41,763 bases of DNA from Phycisphaerales bacterium (GCA_029260475.1 JAJDDE010000167.1:1-41763); one strand, 5' to 3'. Shown: positions 22,837-31,283, numbered from the stretch's first letter. Numbers and translations: made by a program. Notes: generated by a model not told the origin, from the letters alone.

Positions 22837-23658
22837 GTGCCCGACACACCGCCCAGCCCGTTGCCCCTCTCCGTCTCGGTGGTCTGCAAAGACAACCGGG
22901 CGACCATCGCGCGCACGCTCGACTCCGTGCGAGGGCTCGCCGCGGAGATCGTCGCCGTCGATTCAGGCTCTACCGACGGCACGCTCGATCTTCTTCGCGG
23001 CGCAGGGGCCCGCGTCATCGAGGAGCCCTGGCGCGGGTTCGTCAAGCAGAAGCAGTTCGCCCTCGAGCATTGCAAGCAGCCATGGGTGCTGCACCTGGAT
23101 TCCGATGAGTCCGTCACGCCCGACCTCGAGGCCGCGATCCGTACAGCCATCGCCAGCGCCGACCCCGGGATCGGCGGATTCGAGATCAACCGGCGCGTGT
23201 GGTGGGGTGAGAAGCCTCTGCGGCACGCCTGGCAACCCGAGTGGCGCCTTCGCTTGGTCCGCCGGGGTGGCGCGAAGTGGGGCGGCTACGACCCGCACGA
23301 CGCGATGGAACTCACCGACGCGGGCAGCCGCGCGCAGCGCCTCGATCGCGAGGCGGTCATGCGCCACGATTCCATCCTCACCATCACGGATTTCATGGAG
23401 AAGCAGGCCCGACACGCCCGCGTCGGGGCGATGAGCTACCACGCGATGGGCAAGCGGGGCTCCGTTCTGAAGATGGTCACGTCCCCGGTCGGGGCGTGGT
23501 GCAAGCAGGTGCTGCTGCGTCAGGCGTGGCGCGACGGGTGGCGGGGCATGTGTGCCGCGAGCATCACGTCCATGAGCGCGATGATGAAGCACGCCGCCCT
23601 CCTCGAGATCCAGAGGCGGGAAGACACGCAAGCCGATCCGGGCGATCCGCCTTCATAG
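22837..23658 (+). CDS. Glycosyltransferase family 2 (KdtX/WaaE-like)
   Basis: A 273-residue GT-A glycosyltransferase: LSVSVVCKDNRATIARTLDS (about 10-29), VAVDSGSTDGT and LDSDES for nucleotide and metal binding, then WRLRLVRRGGAKWGGYDPHD, typical of the LPS core beta-1,4-glucosyltransferase (KdtX/WaaE) group, which acts in the cytoplasm on the nascent core. A hydrophobic-basic C-terminal segment (KQVLLRQAWRDGWRGM) may contact membrane. The GTG start at 22837 is supported by a promoter placed 6 nt upstream. Divergent from the LPS-type kinase, with about 100 nt shared. Confidence 0.9.
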   Translation: MPDTPPSPLPLSVSVVCKDNRATIARTLDSVRGLAAEIVAVDSGSTDGTLDLLRGAGARVIEEPWRGFVKQKQFALEHCKQPWVLHLDSDESVTPDLEAAIRTAIASADPGIGGFEINRRVWWGEKPLRHAWQPEWRLRLVRRGGAKWGGYDPHDAMELTDAGSRAQRLDREAVMRHDSILTITDFMEKQARHARVGAMSYHAMGKRGSVLKMVTSPVGAWCKQVLLRQAWRDGWRGMCAASITSMSAMMKHAALLEIQRREDTQADPGDPPS

Positions 23659-23685
23659 ACGAACCCGATCGACCGATACCCCGAC

Positions 23686-24708
23686 ATGACCCGGGTTCTC
23701 GGACGCATGAGTTGGATGACCAAGCCGTGGGACCCCGCGGTGACGCGGTCGGTGATCATGCTGGCCTTCGTGCTGCTCTTGGGCACCGCGGGGTACGTGT
23801 GGATCGAGGGCTGGGGCCCGTGGCGGGCGCTCTTCTTCACACTCGTCACCGTCACCACCGTGGGGTACGGCGACTACGGGCTCTCCGCCGAGGGCGAGCG
23901 GTTCACCGCGATCGTCATGCTCGGCGGCATCGGCACCGTTTCCTTCGCCCTCAGCCAGGTCCTCAGCGGCGCCGTCGCACGCACACTCAGACCGGAGAGA
24001 CGCATGATCCAGCGCGCCAAGCAGCTCAAGGGCCACCACATCATCTGCGGCTACGGGCGCATGGGCCAGCGCATCGGCGACCGCCTGCGCGAGGCGGGCG
24101 TCCCCTTCGTCGTGATCGATCGTGACGCGGCGCGTGTTATGGAGGCCCGCGCCGAGCGATACATCGCGCTCGAGGGCGACGCGACCGAGGACGAGACGCT
24201 GCACCACGCCAACCTGCTCAACGCGAAGACCGTCGCCGCGATCACCTCTTCGGACGCGGTGAACGCGCTCATCTGCCTCACCGCCCACGACGTGGCGCCG
24301 AACCTCAATATCATCGCCCGCGCCGAGCAGGAGTCCTCCATCTGCAAGCTCCGGCGTGCCGGAGCGAACACGGTGCTGAGCCCGAGCGTCCACGGCGCCG
24401 ACCACGTCACCGAGCACCTCCTGCACCCCGAGGTCGCCCGCGTGCTCTTCCCCGAGGACGGCTGGCGCAACGAGCAGATGCGCTTCGCGCAGGTCGCGGT
24501 CACCGAGGACTCGCCCCTGCTCGGTCGCGACGTGCGCTCGGTGGGGCAGGACCACCCGAAGATCGTCTTCGTCGCCGCTCGGTCCCTATCGGGCGAGCTC
24601 AGCCTGCGCCCCGAGGCCGATCGGCGGCTCAAGAAGGGCGATGTCCTGGTCATCGCGGGCGACAGCGAAGAGATCGCCTCGCTCCACGCCTACAGCTTCG
24701 CCGCCTGA
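23686..24708 (+). CDS. Two-helix potassium channel with RCK (TrkA-N/TrkA-C) domain
   Basis: A 340-residue K+ channel subunit of the MthK/Kch type. TM1 about 22-40, pore loop with selectivity filter TTVGYGD (57-63), TM2 about 72-95. A Rossmann RCK_N domain (about 115-230) begins HHIICGYGRMGQRI and should bind a nucleotide or ion regulator; RCK_C (about 255-340) ends with DVLVIAGDSEEI. It gates K+ flux across the inner membrane, four subunits per pore. ATG at 23686; Met at residue 8 (23707) is an alternative. The stop is 3 nt from the convergent MoeB-like gene; the sequence between is a short palindrome (CCTGAGCCTCAGG). Confidence 0.93.
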   Translation: MTRVLGRMSWMTKPWDPAVTRSVIMLAFVLLLGTAGYVWIEGWGPWRALFFTLVTVTTVGYGDYGLSAEGERFTAIVMLGGIGTVSFALSQVLSGAVARTLRPERRMIQRAKQLKGHHIICGYGRMGQRIGDRLREAGVPFVVIDRDAARVMEARAERYIALEGDATEDETLHHANLLNAKTVAAITSSDAVNALICLTAHDVAPNLNIIARAEQESSICKLRRAGANTVLSPSVHGADHVTEHLLHPEVARVLFPEDGWRNEQMRFAQVAVTEDSPLLGRDVRSVGQDHPKIVFVAARSLSGELSLRPEADRRLKKGDVLVIAGDSEEIASLHAYSFAA

Positions 24709-24711
24709 GCC

Positions 24712-25740
24712 TCAGGAGCCGACGCAGCGGTCGTAGAGCGCACGGGCGTGGTCCTCGTCGTCGGCGCCGCGGATGATCGTGCGCCCGTCGGGGAAGACCG
24801 TCAGCTCGTACCCGTCGATGTCGGCGCGCACGCTGCCCCCGGCACGCTCGGTTTGCCCGAGCCTGCCCAGGCGCGTCTCGAGCTCATCGATCGTCCACGA
24901 AACGGCCCGCGAAGGGGTCACCTGCACCGCCCCGCGCCCGCACAGCGTGACCGCGCCCGAGAGCGCCGCGCCCTCCAGGTACTCGTACCGCCCGAGCGCG
25001 CAACACGGGCACGCCGCGTCGCGACCGAGCGCGTGTGGCAGCGAGCGCACGGTGTGCGATGAGGACCACGCGTCGAACGACCGAACGCCCTTCGAGACCG
25101 CTTCGATTTGGCCCGTCAGCACCTTGATCGCCTCGGTCGCCTGCCAGCACGCGACCATCCACACCAAGGGGCCCAGCACGCCCGCGGTGTCGCACGTCTC
25201 GGTCGCGCTCGGCGCGGGCGGCTCGGGGAGCAGGCAGCGCAGGCACCCCGTCACGCCCGGCAGGATCACCGCGCCGGTCCCCGAGCTCCCCACCGCCCCC
25301 GCGTAGATGTAGGGCACGCCCAGTTTCACGCACGCGTCGTTGAGCAGGAACCGTGTCTCGAAGTTGTCCGTGCCGTCGAGGACGACTCCCGCGCCCTCCA
25401 TCAACCCGACGATGTTCCGCGCATCGGCGTGCGCGCTGTGCGCTTCGATCGAGACGTCCCGGTTCGTGCGCACGAGACGGTCCCGGGCGGCCTCCGCCTT
25501 CGGGTACCCGACGTCGCTCTCGCAGTACAGCGATTGGCGTTGCAGGTTCGTCAGCTCCACGACATCGCGGTCCACCACGCGCAGCGTGCCCACGCCAGCG
25601 CGGCACAGCGCATCGGCGCTCACCGTCCCGAGAGCGCCGACGCCGACAACGAGCGCCGTCGAGGCGTGCAGGCGCGACTGGCCCTCGTCACCGATGACGG
25701 GGAGCAGACGCTGGCGGTGGTAGCGGTCGCGTTCGGGCAC
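24712..25740 (-). CDS. MoeB/ThiF family E1-like adenylyltransferase
   Basis: A 342-residue E1-like enzyme that adenylates the C-terminal Gly-Gly of a ubiquitin-like sulfur carrier (MoaD or ThiS). Seen: ATP-binding GVGALG (33-38), RQSLY, DGTDNFETRF (122-131), zinc CxxC pairs Cys166/Cys169 and Cys244/Cys247, and the putative catalytic Cys183 in TETCDTAGVLGP. The C-terminal 80 residues form an extra beta-rich domain, not a rhodanese. No moa or thi genes are adjacent, so MoeB or ThiF cannot be decided. The GTG at 25740 has AATGAT 5 nt upstream, close to the leaderless pattern. Confidence 0.88.
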   Translation of the reverse strand: MPERDRYHRQRLLPVIGDEGQSRLHASTALVVGVGALGTVSADALCRAGVGTLRVVDRDVVELTNLQRQSLYCESDVGYPKAEAARDRLVRTNRDVSIEAHSAHADARNIVGLMEGAGVVLDGTDNFETRFLLNDACVKLGVPYIYAGAVGSSGTGAVILPGVTGCLRCLLPEPPAPSATETCDTAGVLGPLVWMVACWQATEAIKVLTGQIEAVSKGVRSFDAWSSSHTVRSLPHALGRDAACPCCALGRYEYLEGAALSGAVTLCGRGAVQVTPSRAVSWTIDELETRLGRLGQTERAGGSVRADIDGYELTVFPDGRTIIRGADDEDHARALYDRCVGS

Positions 25741-25772
25741 GGGTCATCATTGGCCCGTGCTCGTCGCGACGC

Positions 25773-25814
25773 GCCCAAAAACAACGAGGCCCCGCGCGAG
25801 ATGGCGGGGCCTCG
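25773..25814 (-). terminator. Rho-independent terminator of ribB
   Basis: Perfect 11-bp stem (CGAGGCCCCGC at 25785-25795 with GCGGGGCCTCG at 25804-25814) and an 8-nt loop. Read on the minus strand, it is followed by TTGTTTTTGGG. It begins 70 nt after the ribB stop. Confidence 0.85.
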
Positions 25815-25884
25815 TGTCTGCGTTGACACACGCTGTCGCGCGAGGGAACTCGGAGCGGGCTCCGTCGCTCGCGTGTGTCACCTG

Positions 25885-27081
25885 TCAGTCTAGAGCAACC
25901 CGTTCACAAATCTCAAGTCCGAAGGCATCGAGCCCGGGCATCGCCCTGCTGTGATTCGTCAACAACCGGAGCTGTCTTAAGCCAAGGTCGCGCAGGATCT
26001 GTCCGCCGATGCCGAAGGCGCGCATGTGCATCGGCAACGCCGCGGCACCGATACCGCCCTCAGAGTGCAGATCGGGCGCATCCTCGTGCGCGCGCACGTT
26101 GCGCAGGCGCACGAGGCTGTCGGACAGGCTCTCACCCGATGAGGAGGGGCGCAGGTACACGATCGCACCGCGCCCTTCGCGTTGAATCGCCCGCATGGCG
26201 CCGTCCAGTTGGTGATCGCTAGGGTTGCCCCCCGGTTCAGAGGCGACGCCGAAGACATCACCGAGCAGGTCGCGACGGTGCATGCGCACGAGCGTCGGCG
26301 CATCGGACTCGATCACCGATCCGCCCGGACCCAATTCGCCGACGCCGCCATGCACCAGCGCGAGGTGCGGCAGGGGGTCCACCACGCTCTCGTAGGCGAT
26401 GAGCGTGAAATCGCCGTGCTTGGTGCTGACGGTGGTGCCACGGGCGGGCTCGATGCGCTTCACGAGGCGTTCTCGTTCGAGGCGGTAGGCGACGAGCTGC
26501 TCGATCGTACACATCTTCAGCCCGTGCTCTGCGCAGAAGCCCTCGAGCTGGGGCCGGCGTGCCATGGTGCCGTCGTGGTTACAGATCTCGATGCCGACCG
26601 CCGCCGGGGTGAGCCCCGCGAGACGCGCGAGGTCCACCATGCCCTCGGTGTGCCCGAAGCGCACGAGCACGCCCCCGTTGCGCGAGCGCAGCGGGTTGAT
26701 GTGCCCGGGCCTCACGAAATCGTCGGGTTTCGACGCGGGGTCCAGCGTCAGCAGGATCGTCCGCGCCCGCTCGTCCGCGGAGACGCCCGTCGTGAAGCCG
26801 TGCTTCGGGTGCCCGTCGATGGTGACCGTCAGCGGCGTCCCACGCGCCGACGTGTTCACCGTTGTTTGCCCGTGCAGGTCCAGGCGGTTGCACGTCTCTT
26901 CGGTGTGCGAGACGAAGAGATACCCGCCCGCCTGACGCACCATGAAGTTGATCGCTTGCGGCGTCACGAACTGGGCCGCCATGATGAGGTCGCCCTCGTT
27001 CTCGCGGTCCTCATCATCGACGAGCACGATCATCTTGCCGTTGCGCAGTTCGTCGAGGATCTCGGGGATGGGGCTGAACAT
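25885..27081 (-). CDS. ribB: 3,4-dihydroxy-2-butanone 4-phosphate synthase with degenerate GTP cyclohydrolase II domain
   Basis: A 398-residue RibBA-like protein. The N-terminal DHBP synthase domain (1-200) is intact: DDEDRENEGD (22-31), GFTTGVSADER, RPGHINPLRSRNGGVL and HTEGMVDLARLAG. It makes the four-carbon unit of riboflavin from ribulose-5-phosphate. The C-terminal domain keeps the GCH II fold pattern (MHRRDLLGDVFG, then REGRG, then QILRDLGLRQLRLLTN), but all three zinc-binding cysteines of the usual CLTGD / CDCG blocks are absent (Asp271 and a stretch VASEPGGNPS instead). It is thus probably a RibBX-type protein without cyclohydrolase activity. TACGAT lies exactly 6 nt before the ATG at 27081. 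Confidence 0.92.
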   Translation of the reverse strand: MFSPIPEILDELRNGKMIVLVDDEDRENEGDLIMAAQFVTPQAINFMVRQAGGYLFVSHTEETCNRLDLHGQTTVNTSARGTPLTVTIDGHPKHGFTTGVSADERARTILLTLDPASKPDDFVRPGHINPLRSRNGGVLVRFGHTEGMVDLARLAGLTPAAVGIEICNHDGTMARRPQLEGFCAEHGLKMCTIEQLVAYRLERERLVKRIEPARGTTVSTKHGDFTLIAYESVVDPLPHLALVHGGVGELGPGGSVIESDAPTLVRMHRRDLLGDVFGVASEPGGNPSDHQLDGAMRAIQREGRGAIVYLRPSSSGESLSDSLVRLRNVRAHEDAPDLHSEGGIGAAALPMHMRAFGIGGQILRDLGLRQLRLLTNHSRAMPGLDAFGLEICERVALD

Positions 27082-27087
27082 GGGCCC

Positions 27088-27093
27088 ATCGTA
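27088..27093 (-). promoter_or_regulatory. -10 hexamer TACGAT, leaderless start of ribB
   Basis: On the minus strand TACGAT, then GGGCCC (6 nt), then ATG at 27081. No room for an FMN riboswitch leader. Confidence 0.65.
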
Positions 27094-27113
27094 CGCACGC
27101 CCATCCGCGCCCG

Positions 27114-27119
27114 TAGGAT
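27114..27119 (+). promoter_or_regulatory. -10 hexamer TAGGAT, leaderless start of M42 peptidase
   Basis: TAGGAT, then CAGCAC (6 nt), then ATG at 27126. Together with the ribB hexamer it makes a divergent pair inside a 44-nt intergenic space. Confidence 0.65.
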
Positions 27120-27125
27120 CAGCAC

Positions 27126-28331
27126 ATGCAACCGCTCACCGACGCCGATCGCTCCATGCTGCTCGAACTGACGGCGTTGCCGACCGCCGCGGGGCGTGAG
27201 CAGCGCGTGATCTCCTTCGTTACCGGCTGGTGCGCCGAGCGCGACGACGTGGACTGCACGCCCGACGAGGCGGGCAACCTCGTGATCGAGCGGAGGGGCG
27301 CTCCGAGCCCGGGCCAGGTCACGCCGCTGTACATCACAGCCCACATGGACCACCCGGGCTTCGTCATCCGCGGGGTGCAGGACGACGGCGCGAAGCTCGA
27401 CCTCGAGTTCCGTGGCGGCGTGAAGGACCCCTACTTCAACAACGCCCCCATCATCGCCTATACGCGCGAGGACACCCCCGTCCGCGCCACGCTCACCAGC
27501 GCCGGCAAGGCCGACCCCTACCGCCCCTGCGGCGCTGTCGTCTCGGACGATGACCGCTCGAAGGCGACGGACCTCGTGCCGGGCGACATCGCGCGCTGGC
27601 GACTGCCCGACCCGGTGATCGTGAAAGCGCCCATCGCCGGTGAGGACGTCGGCGAGATCCTCTGGACCCACGCCTGCGACGACCTCGCGGCCCTCGGCGC
27701 CGCCCTCGCCGCCTTCGACCGCCTGCGCGAGGAGCCGGAGGCGGCCCACGTCCGCCTGCTGCTCACCCGCGCCGAGGAGGTCGGCTTCATCGGCGCGATC
27801 GCCGCCTGCAAGGGGGGCACCCTGCCGCACAACGCCCGGACCGTGCTCCTGGAGAACTCCCGCGCCTCCGCCTTCGCCCCCATCGGCGACGGGATCATCG
27901 TCCGCGTGGGCGACCGCATGAGCACCTTCGACCCCGTCCTCACCGGTGCCCTCGCGGCACTCGCCAAGGAACTCGAGTCCGAAGAGAAGGACAGCAGGGG
28001 CGAGAGCCCCGTCCGCTTCAAGTGGCAGCGCAAGCTCATGACCGGCGGCGCCTGCGAGGCCAGCTGCTACCAGGCCTACGGCTACGAGGCCTCCTGCCTC
28101 TGCCTCCCCCTGGGCAACTACCACAACATGAGCGAGCTCGACCGTGTGGACGACGAGGAGCCCGAAGCCCTCGAGCACGCCCGTTGCGGCCCCGAACACG
28201 TCGCCATCAGCGACTGGCTCGCGATGGTCGAACTCCTCACCGCCGCCGGCACCCGCCTCAGCGAGCCGACACCGATGCGCGACAAGCTGGAAAAACTGTA
28301 CGAAGAGCGGGGTTCGGTGCTGGCACCATAA
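27126..28331 (+). CDS. M42 family metallopeptidase
   Basis: A 401-residue di-zinc aminopeptidase-type protein of the M42 (glutamyl aminopeptidase/TET/FrvX) family, cytosolic, trimming peptides from the N-terminus. Seen: first metal block HMDHPGF (His73, Asp75), the bridging Asp in HACDDLAAL (about 178-186), the catalytic and metal-binding Glu pair in TRAEEVGFIGA (about 215), and a late PLGNYHNM with the last His ligand. It has about 50 residues more than typical members, mostly near the C-terminus. ATG at 27126 with TAGGAT 6 nt upstream. Confidence 0.88.
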   Translation: MQPLTDADRSMLLELTALPTAAGREQRVISFVTGWCAERDDVDCTPDEAGNLVIERRGAPSPGQVTPLYITAHMDHPGFVIRGVQDDGAKLDLEFRGGVKDPYFNNAPIIAYTREDTPVRATLTSAGKADPYRPCGAVVSDDDRSKATDLVPGDIARWRLPDPVIVKAPIAGEDVGEILWTHACDDLAALGAALAAFDRLREEPEAAHVRLLLTRAEEVGFIGAIAACKGGTLPHNARTVLLENSRASAFAPIGDGIIVRVGDRMSTFDPVLTGALAALAKELESEEKDSRGESPVRFKWQRKLMTGGACEASCYQAYGYEASCLCLPLGNYHNMSELDRVDDEEPEALEHARCGPEHVAISDWLAMVELLTAAGTRLSEPTPMRDKLEKLYEERGSVLAP

Positions 28332-28355
28332 TCTCGAGTGCCGCTCTCTCCCGTA

Positions 28356-28438
28356 GTGGGATGGCCTTCCAGGCCGTCCTTCGGGAGCGCCATTCTGGAG
28401 CGACATACGCATCAGGACGGGCTGGAAGCCCATCCCAC
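28356..28438. repeat. Palindromic REP-like element between M42 peptidase and polymerase
   Basis: Arms 28356-28379 (GTGGGATGGCCTTCCAGGCC, then GTCC) and 28415-28438 are inverted copies with two mismatches in 24 nt, separated by 35 nt. It is unrelated in sequence to the 116-nt elements at 16.6-17.5 kb, so it represents a second palindrome family. It fills most of the 164-nt gap between the two genes. Confidence 0.75.
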
Positions 28439-28495
28439 CCATTTACCAAACAATACCTACTAGACACCGAACAAATCGGTCAAAGAGTCACCTCT

Positions 28496-29755
28496 GTGAC
28501 CGATGCCCTCCCCCAACTCGAAGTCCTCTTCTGCGACATGGACGCCTTCTTCGCGTCCGTCGAGCAGATGGACAACCCCCATCTCCGGGGTCGTCCTGTG
28601 GGCGTGACGCCCACGCCGGGGCCGTCGGGGTGCTGCATCGCCACGTCGTACGAGGCCCGCGCGAAGGGGGTGAAGACGGGCTGCCGGGTGGGGGAGGCGC
28701 AGCGGCGATGCCCGGGGATCGCGATCGTGCGCGCGAGGCCCGACCGGTACATCCAGGTCCACCACGCGCTGCTCGCGTCGATCGAGAAGTGCGTGCCCGT
28801 TGCGTGCGTCGAGTCCGTGGACGAGTGCTGGGCCCTGCTCATGGAGAACGAGCGCCCGCGTGAGCGGGCCGAGACGATCGCGCTGGCGATCAAGGAGCAG
28901 ATCCGCCAGGACATCGGCCCCATCACCTGCTCGGTCGGCATCGCGCCGAACCGGCTGATCGCGAAGGTCGCGGGCGCGATGACCAAGCCCGATGGGCTCA
29001 CCGTCATCGAGCGGTCCTCACTCCCGGACGCGCTCTTACACCTCGAACTCACGGACCTGCCCGGGATCGCCAGCGGCGTGGGGCGTCGCCTCCGCGCTCA
29101 CCACATCCATACGATGGATGACCTCTACGCCCGCTCCGCCGCCCAGCTCCGCGAGGCGTGGGGCTCCGTGCTCGGCGTCTATTGGTGGCACTGGATCCGG
29201 GGGGAGCGCGTGGAGTCCCCCGACACGCGCCGGCGGACCGTCGGGCATCAGCACGTGCTGGCACCGAAGTTCCGCCAGCCGGAGCGCGCGCGGGCCGTCG
29301 CGGTGCGATTGCTCGCGAAGGCCGCCCAGCGTATGCGCAGCCTGGGGTACGCCGCGACCCGCATCTCTGTGCATGTGCGGTACACCGATCGCTCCGCGTG
29401 GAGCGACTGGTCGCCGGTCGATGAGACCGACGACACGATCCGGCTCACCGACGAACTCTTCCTGCTGTGGCGCAACGCCCCGAAGCGCGAGGTCATGAGC
29501 ATCGGCGTCACGCTCGAGGGCCTGTGCCCCGCCAACCGCCAGTTCCTGCTGCCCTTCGATAGCGCCGGGAGAGGCCCGGACGGGCAGCGCGCCGAGCTCA
29601 TGCGCGCCCTCGACAGGGTGAACCGGAAGCACGGGCACGATGCGCTCTACCTCGGCGCCATGCACCACGCCCGCAAGTCCGCCCCCCGGCGCATCCCCTT
29701 CGGTTTACCGCCGGATCTCTCGCTGCCGGACATCGAGGAGCGGGAGGCGGACTGA
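28496..29755 (+). CDS. Y-family DNA polymerase (DinB/Pol IV-like)
   Basis: A 419-residue translesion polymerase. Palm motif I is LFCDMDAFFASVEQ (Asp14, with Asp16 following), fingers residues YEARAKGVKTG (52-62), and palm motif SVDE (Asp109, Glu110). Little-finger region about 235-345. The ESVDECW form differs from the common SIDEAY. It copies damaged templates with low fidelity; the usual C-terminal beta-clamp motif is not obvious, though QFLLPF (about 347) is a good candidate. The frame is open far upstream through the palindrome, but homology starts right after the GTG at 28496. Downstream decarboxylase begins 13 nt later. Confidence 0.9.
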   Translation: MTDALPQLEVLFCDMDAFFASVEQMDNPHLRGRPVGVTPTPGPSGCCIATSYEARAKGVKTGCRVGEAQRRCPGIAIVRARPDRYIQVHHALLASIEKCVPVACVESVDECWALLMENERPRERAETIALAIKEQIRQDIGPITCSVGIAPNRLIAKVAGAMTKPDGLTVIERSSLPDALLHLELTDLPGIASGVGRRLRAHHIHTMDDLYARSAAQLREAWGSVLGVYWWHWIRGERVESPDTRRRTVGHQHVLAPKFRQPERARAVAVRLLAKAAQRMRSLGYAATRISVHVRYTDRSAWSDWSPVDETDDTIRLTDELFLLWRNAPKREVMSIGVTLEGLCPANRQFLLPFDSAGRGPDGQRAELMRALDRVNRKHGHDALYLGAMHHARKSAPRRIPFGLPPDLSLPDIEEREAD

Positions 29756-29756
29756 C

Positions 29757-29762
29757 TACCCT
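29757..29762 (+). promoter_or_regulatory. -10 hexamer TACCCT, leaderless start of decarboxylase
   Basis: TACCCT overlaps the polymerase stop region and is followed by GCGCCC (6 nt) and the ATG at 29769. Confidence 0.6.
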
Positions 29763-29768
29763 GCGCCC

Positions 29769-31220
29769 ATGCCCGAAACCGATGACAACTTCCTCGCCCA
29801 GCTCGACGACATCGCCCGCATCCTGATCCGCGAGCGTGCCGACGACGCCTCGCCCGTGATCCCGCCGACGAAGCCGGGGGACGTCGGCGCCCTCTTCGAA
29901 TCGCACGCGCCAGAAGAAGGCCAGGCGTGGGCGGACACGCTGGCGCAGATCGAGGAGCGCGTGCTGCCGCACACCACGCGCTGGGGGCACCCGGGCTTTT
30001 TCGGCTACTTCCCCGCCGGCACCTCCGAGCCCGCGATCCTCGGGGAACTCCTGGCGGCGGGCCTGGGGCAGCAGGGCATGCTGTGGCAGACCTCGCCCGT
30101 CTGCACCGAGCTCGAGACCCGCGTGATGGACTGGCTCGCCCGCGCGCTGGGCCTGCCCGAGCGCTTCTGCGCCGAACCGATCGGCGCCGCACCGGGCGTG
30201 CCCGTCGGTGGGGGGGTGATCCAGGGCACCGCTTCGGAAGCGGCGCTCTGCGTGATCGCCGCGGCCCGCGATCGGGCGCTCAACCGCCTTCCCGAGGGTG
30301 AGCGATGGCCCACGCGCTGCGTGGTGTACACCTCCGAACAGTCGCACTCGTCGATCGAGAAGGCGTGCCGGGTGCTGGGGCCGCAGATGGTCGCGCGAGC
30401 GGTGCCGACGGACGACACACTCGCGATGGACCCCGATGCGCTCGAGCGATCGATCGCGGCGGACGTGCGCACGCAGGGCGTCGTCCCGTGCTGCGTGGTC
30501 GCGACGCTGGGCACCACCGCGACGTGCGCCGTGGACCCGATCGAGGCCATCGGGCGCATCGCACGCGAGCACCATCTTTGGGCGCACGCCGACGCGGCCT
30601 ACATGGGCGCGCAGCTCATCCTGCCCGAGCAGCGCCACCACGCGAAGGGCGTCGAGCGATTCGACTCCTTCACGATGAACCCGCACAAGTGGCTGCTCGT
30701 GAACTTCGATTGCTCGGCCCTGTGGCTCAGCCCCGGAGCCCGGCGAGACCTCATCGGCACCATGAGCATCACCCCCGAGTACCTGCGCACGAGCGCCTCT
30801 GATTCGGGGAGCGTGATCGACTACCGCGACTGGCACGTGCCGCTGGGGAGGCGTTTCCGCGCCCTCAAGCTCTGGATGGTGCTCCGCCACTTCGGCCTCG
30901 TCGGCTTGCGCTCGTACATCCAGCGGCACCTCGACTGGGCTCAGGAACTCGTGGCGTGGCTCGAAGCCGACAAACGCTTCGAGGTCGCGTTCCCGGTCGA
31001 GAGCGGGCTCGTGTGCTGCGCGCTGCACGACGACGACGCGACGCGCACCCTCATGGAACGAGTCAACGCGACGGGTGAGGTCTTCCTGACCCACTGCGTG
31101 GTGCCGGTGCGGGGGCGATCCCGGTATTTGGTTCGCATCGCGTTCGGGAACTCGCAGACGCAACCGAGCCATGTACAGCGTCTGTTCGAACTCTTCGATA
31201 CCCACGCCCACACTCCGTAA
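29769..31220 (+). CDS. Group II PLP-dependent amino acid decarboxylase
   Basis: A 483-residue cytosolic PLP enzyme of the aromatic-L-amino-acid/tyrosine decarboxylase family. Substrate-side motif HPGFFGYFPAG (74-84), His193 (EQSHSSIEKAC) that stacks on PLP, Asp275 (HADAAYMG) that contacts the pyridine nitrogen, and Lys307 in NPHKW that forms the Schiff base. Length matches the family (about 470-490). It should release CO2 from an aromatic or related L-amino acid to give an amine; exact substrate undetermined. The start is supported by TACCCT 6 nt upstream, even though the polymerase ends only 13 nt before. Confidence 0.92.
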   Translation: MPETDDNFLAQLDDIARILIRERADDASPVIPPTKPGDVGALFESHAPEEGQAWADTLAQIEERVLPHTTRWGHPGFFGYFPAGTSEPAILGELLAAGLGQQGMLWQTSPVCTELETRVMDWLARALGLPERFCAEPIGAAPGVPVGGGVIQGTASEAALCVIAAARDRALNRLPEGERWPTRCVVYTSEQSHSSIEKACRVLGPQMVARAVPTDDTLAMDPDALERSIAADVRTQGVVPCCVVATLGTTATCAVDPIEAIGRIAREHHLWAHADAAYMGAQLILPEQRHHAKGVERFDSFTMNPHKWLLVNFDCSALWLSPGARRDLIGTMSITPEYLRTSASDSGSVIDYRDWHVPLGRRFRALKLWMVLRHFGLVGLRSYIQRHLDWAQELVAWLEADKRFEVAFPVESGLVCCALHDDDATRTLMERVNATGEVFLTHCVVPVRGRSRYLVRIAFGNSQTQPSHVQRLFELFDTHAHTP

Positions 31221-31283
31221 GGCCTGTTGACACAAGCACTTCCCGATCACACACTGAGGGTGCCCACACACAGGAGTACACCC

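Noticed and set aside
27082-27125. FMN riboswitch upstream of ribB
   Set aside because: The divergent gap is only 44 nt and the promoter hexamer leaves no leader.
26182-27171. 329-residue plus-strand ORF opposite ribB
   Set aside because: Shadow of ribB; also covers the divergent promoter pair.
28022-28495. Upstream extension of the polymerase frame
   Set aside because: It overlaps the M42 peptidase in another frame and crosses the palindromic element; polymerase homology begins just after the GTG at 28496.
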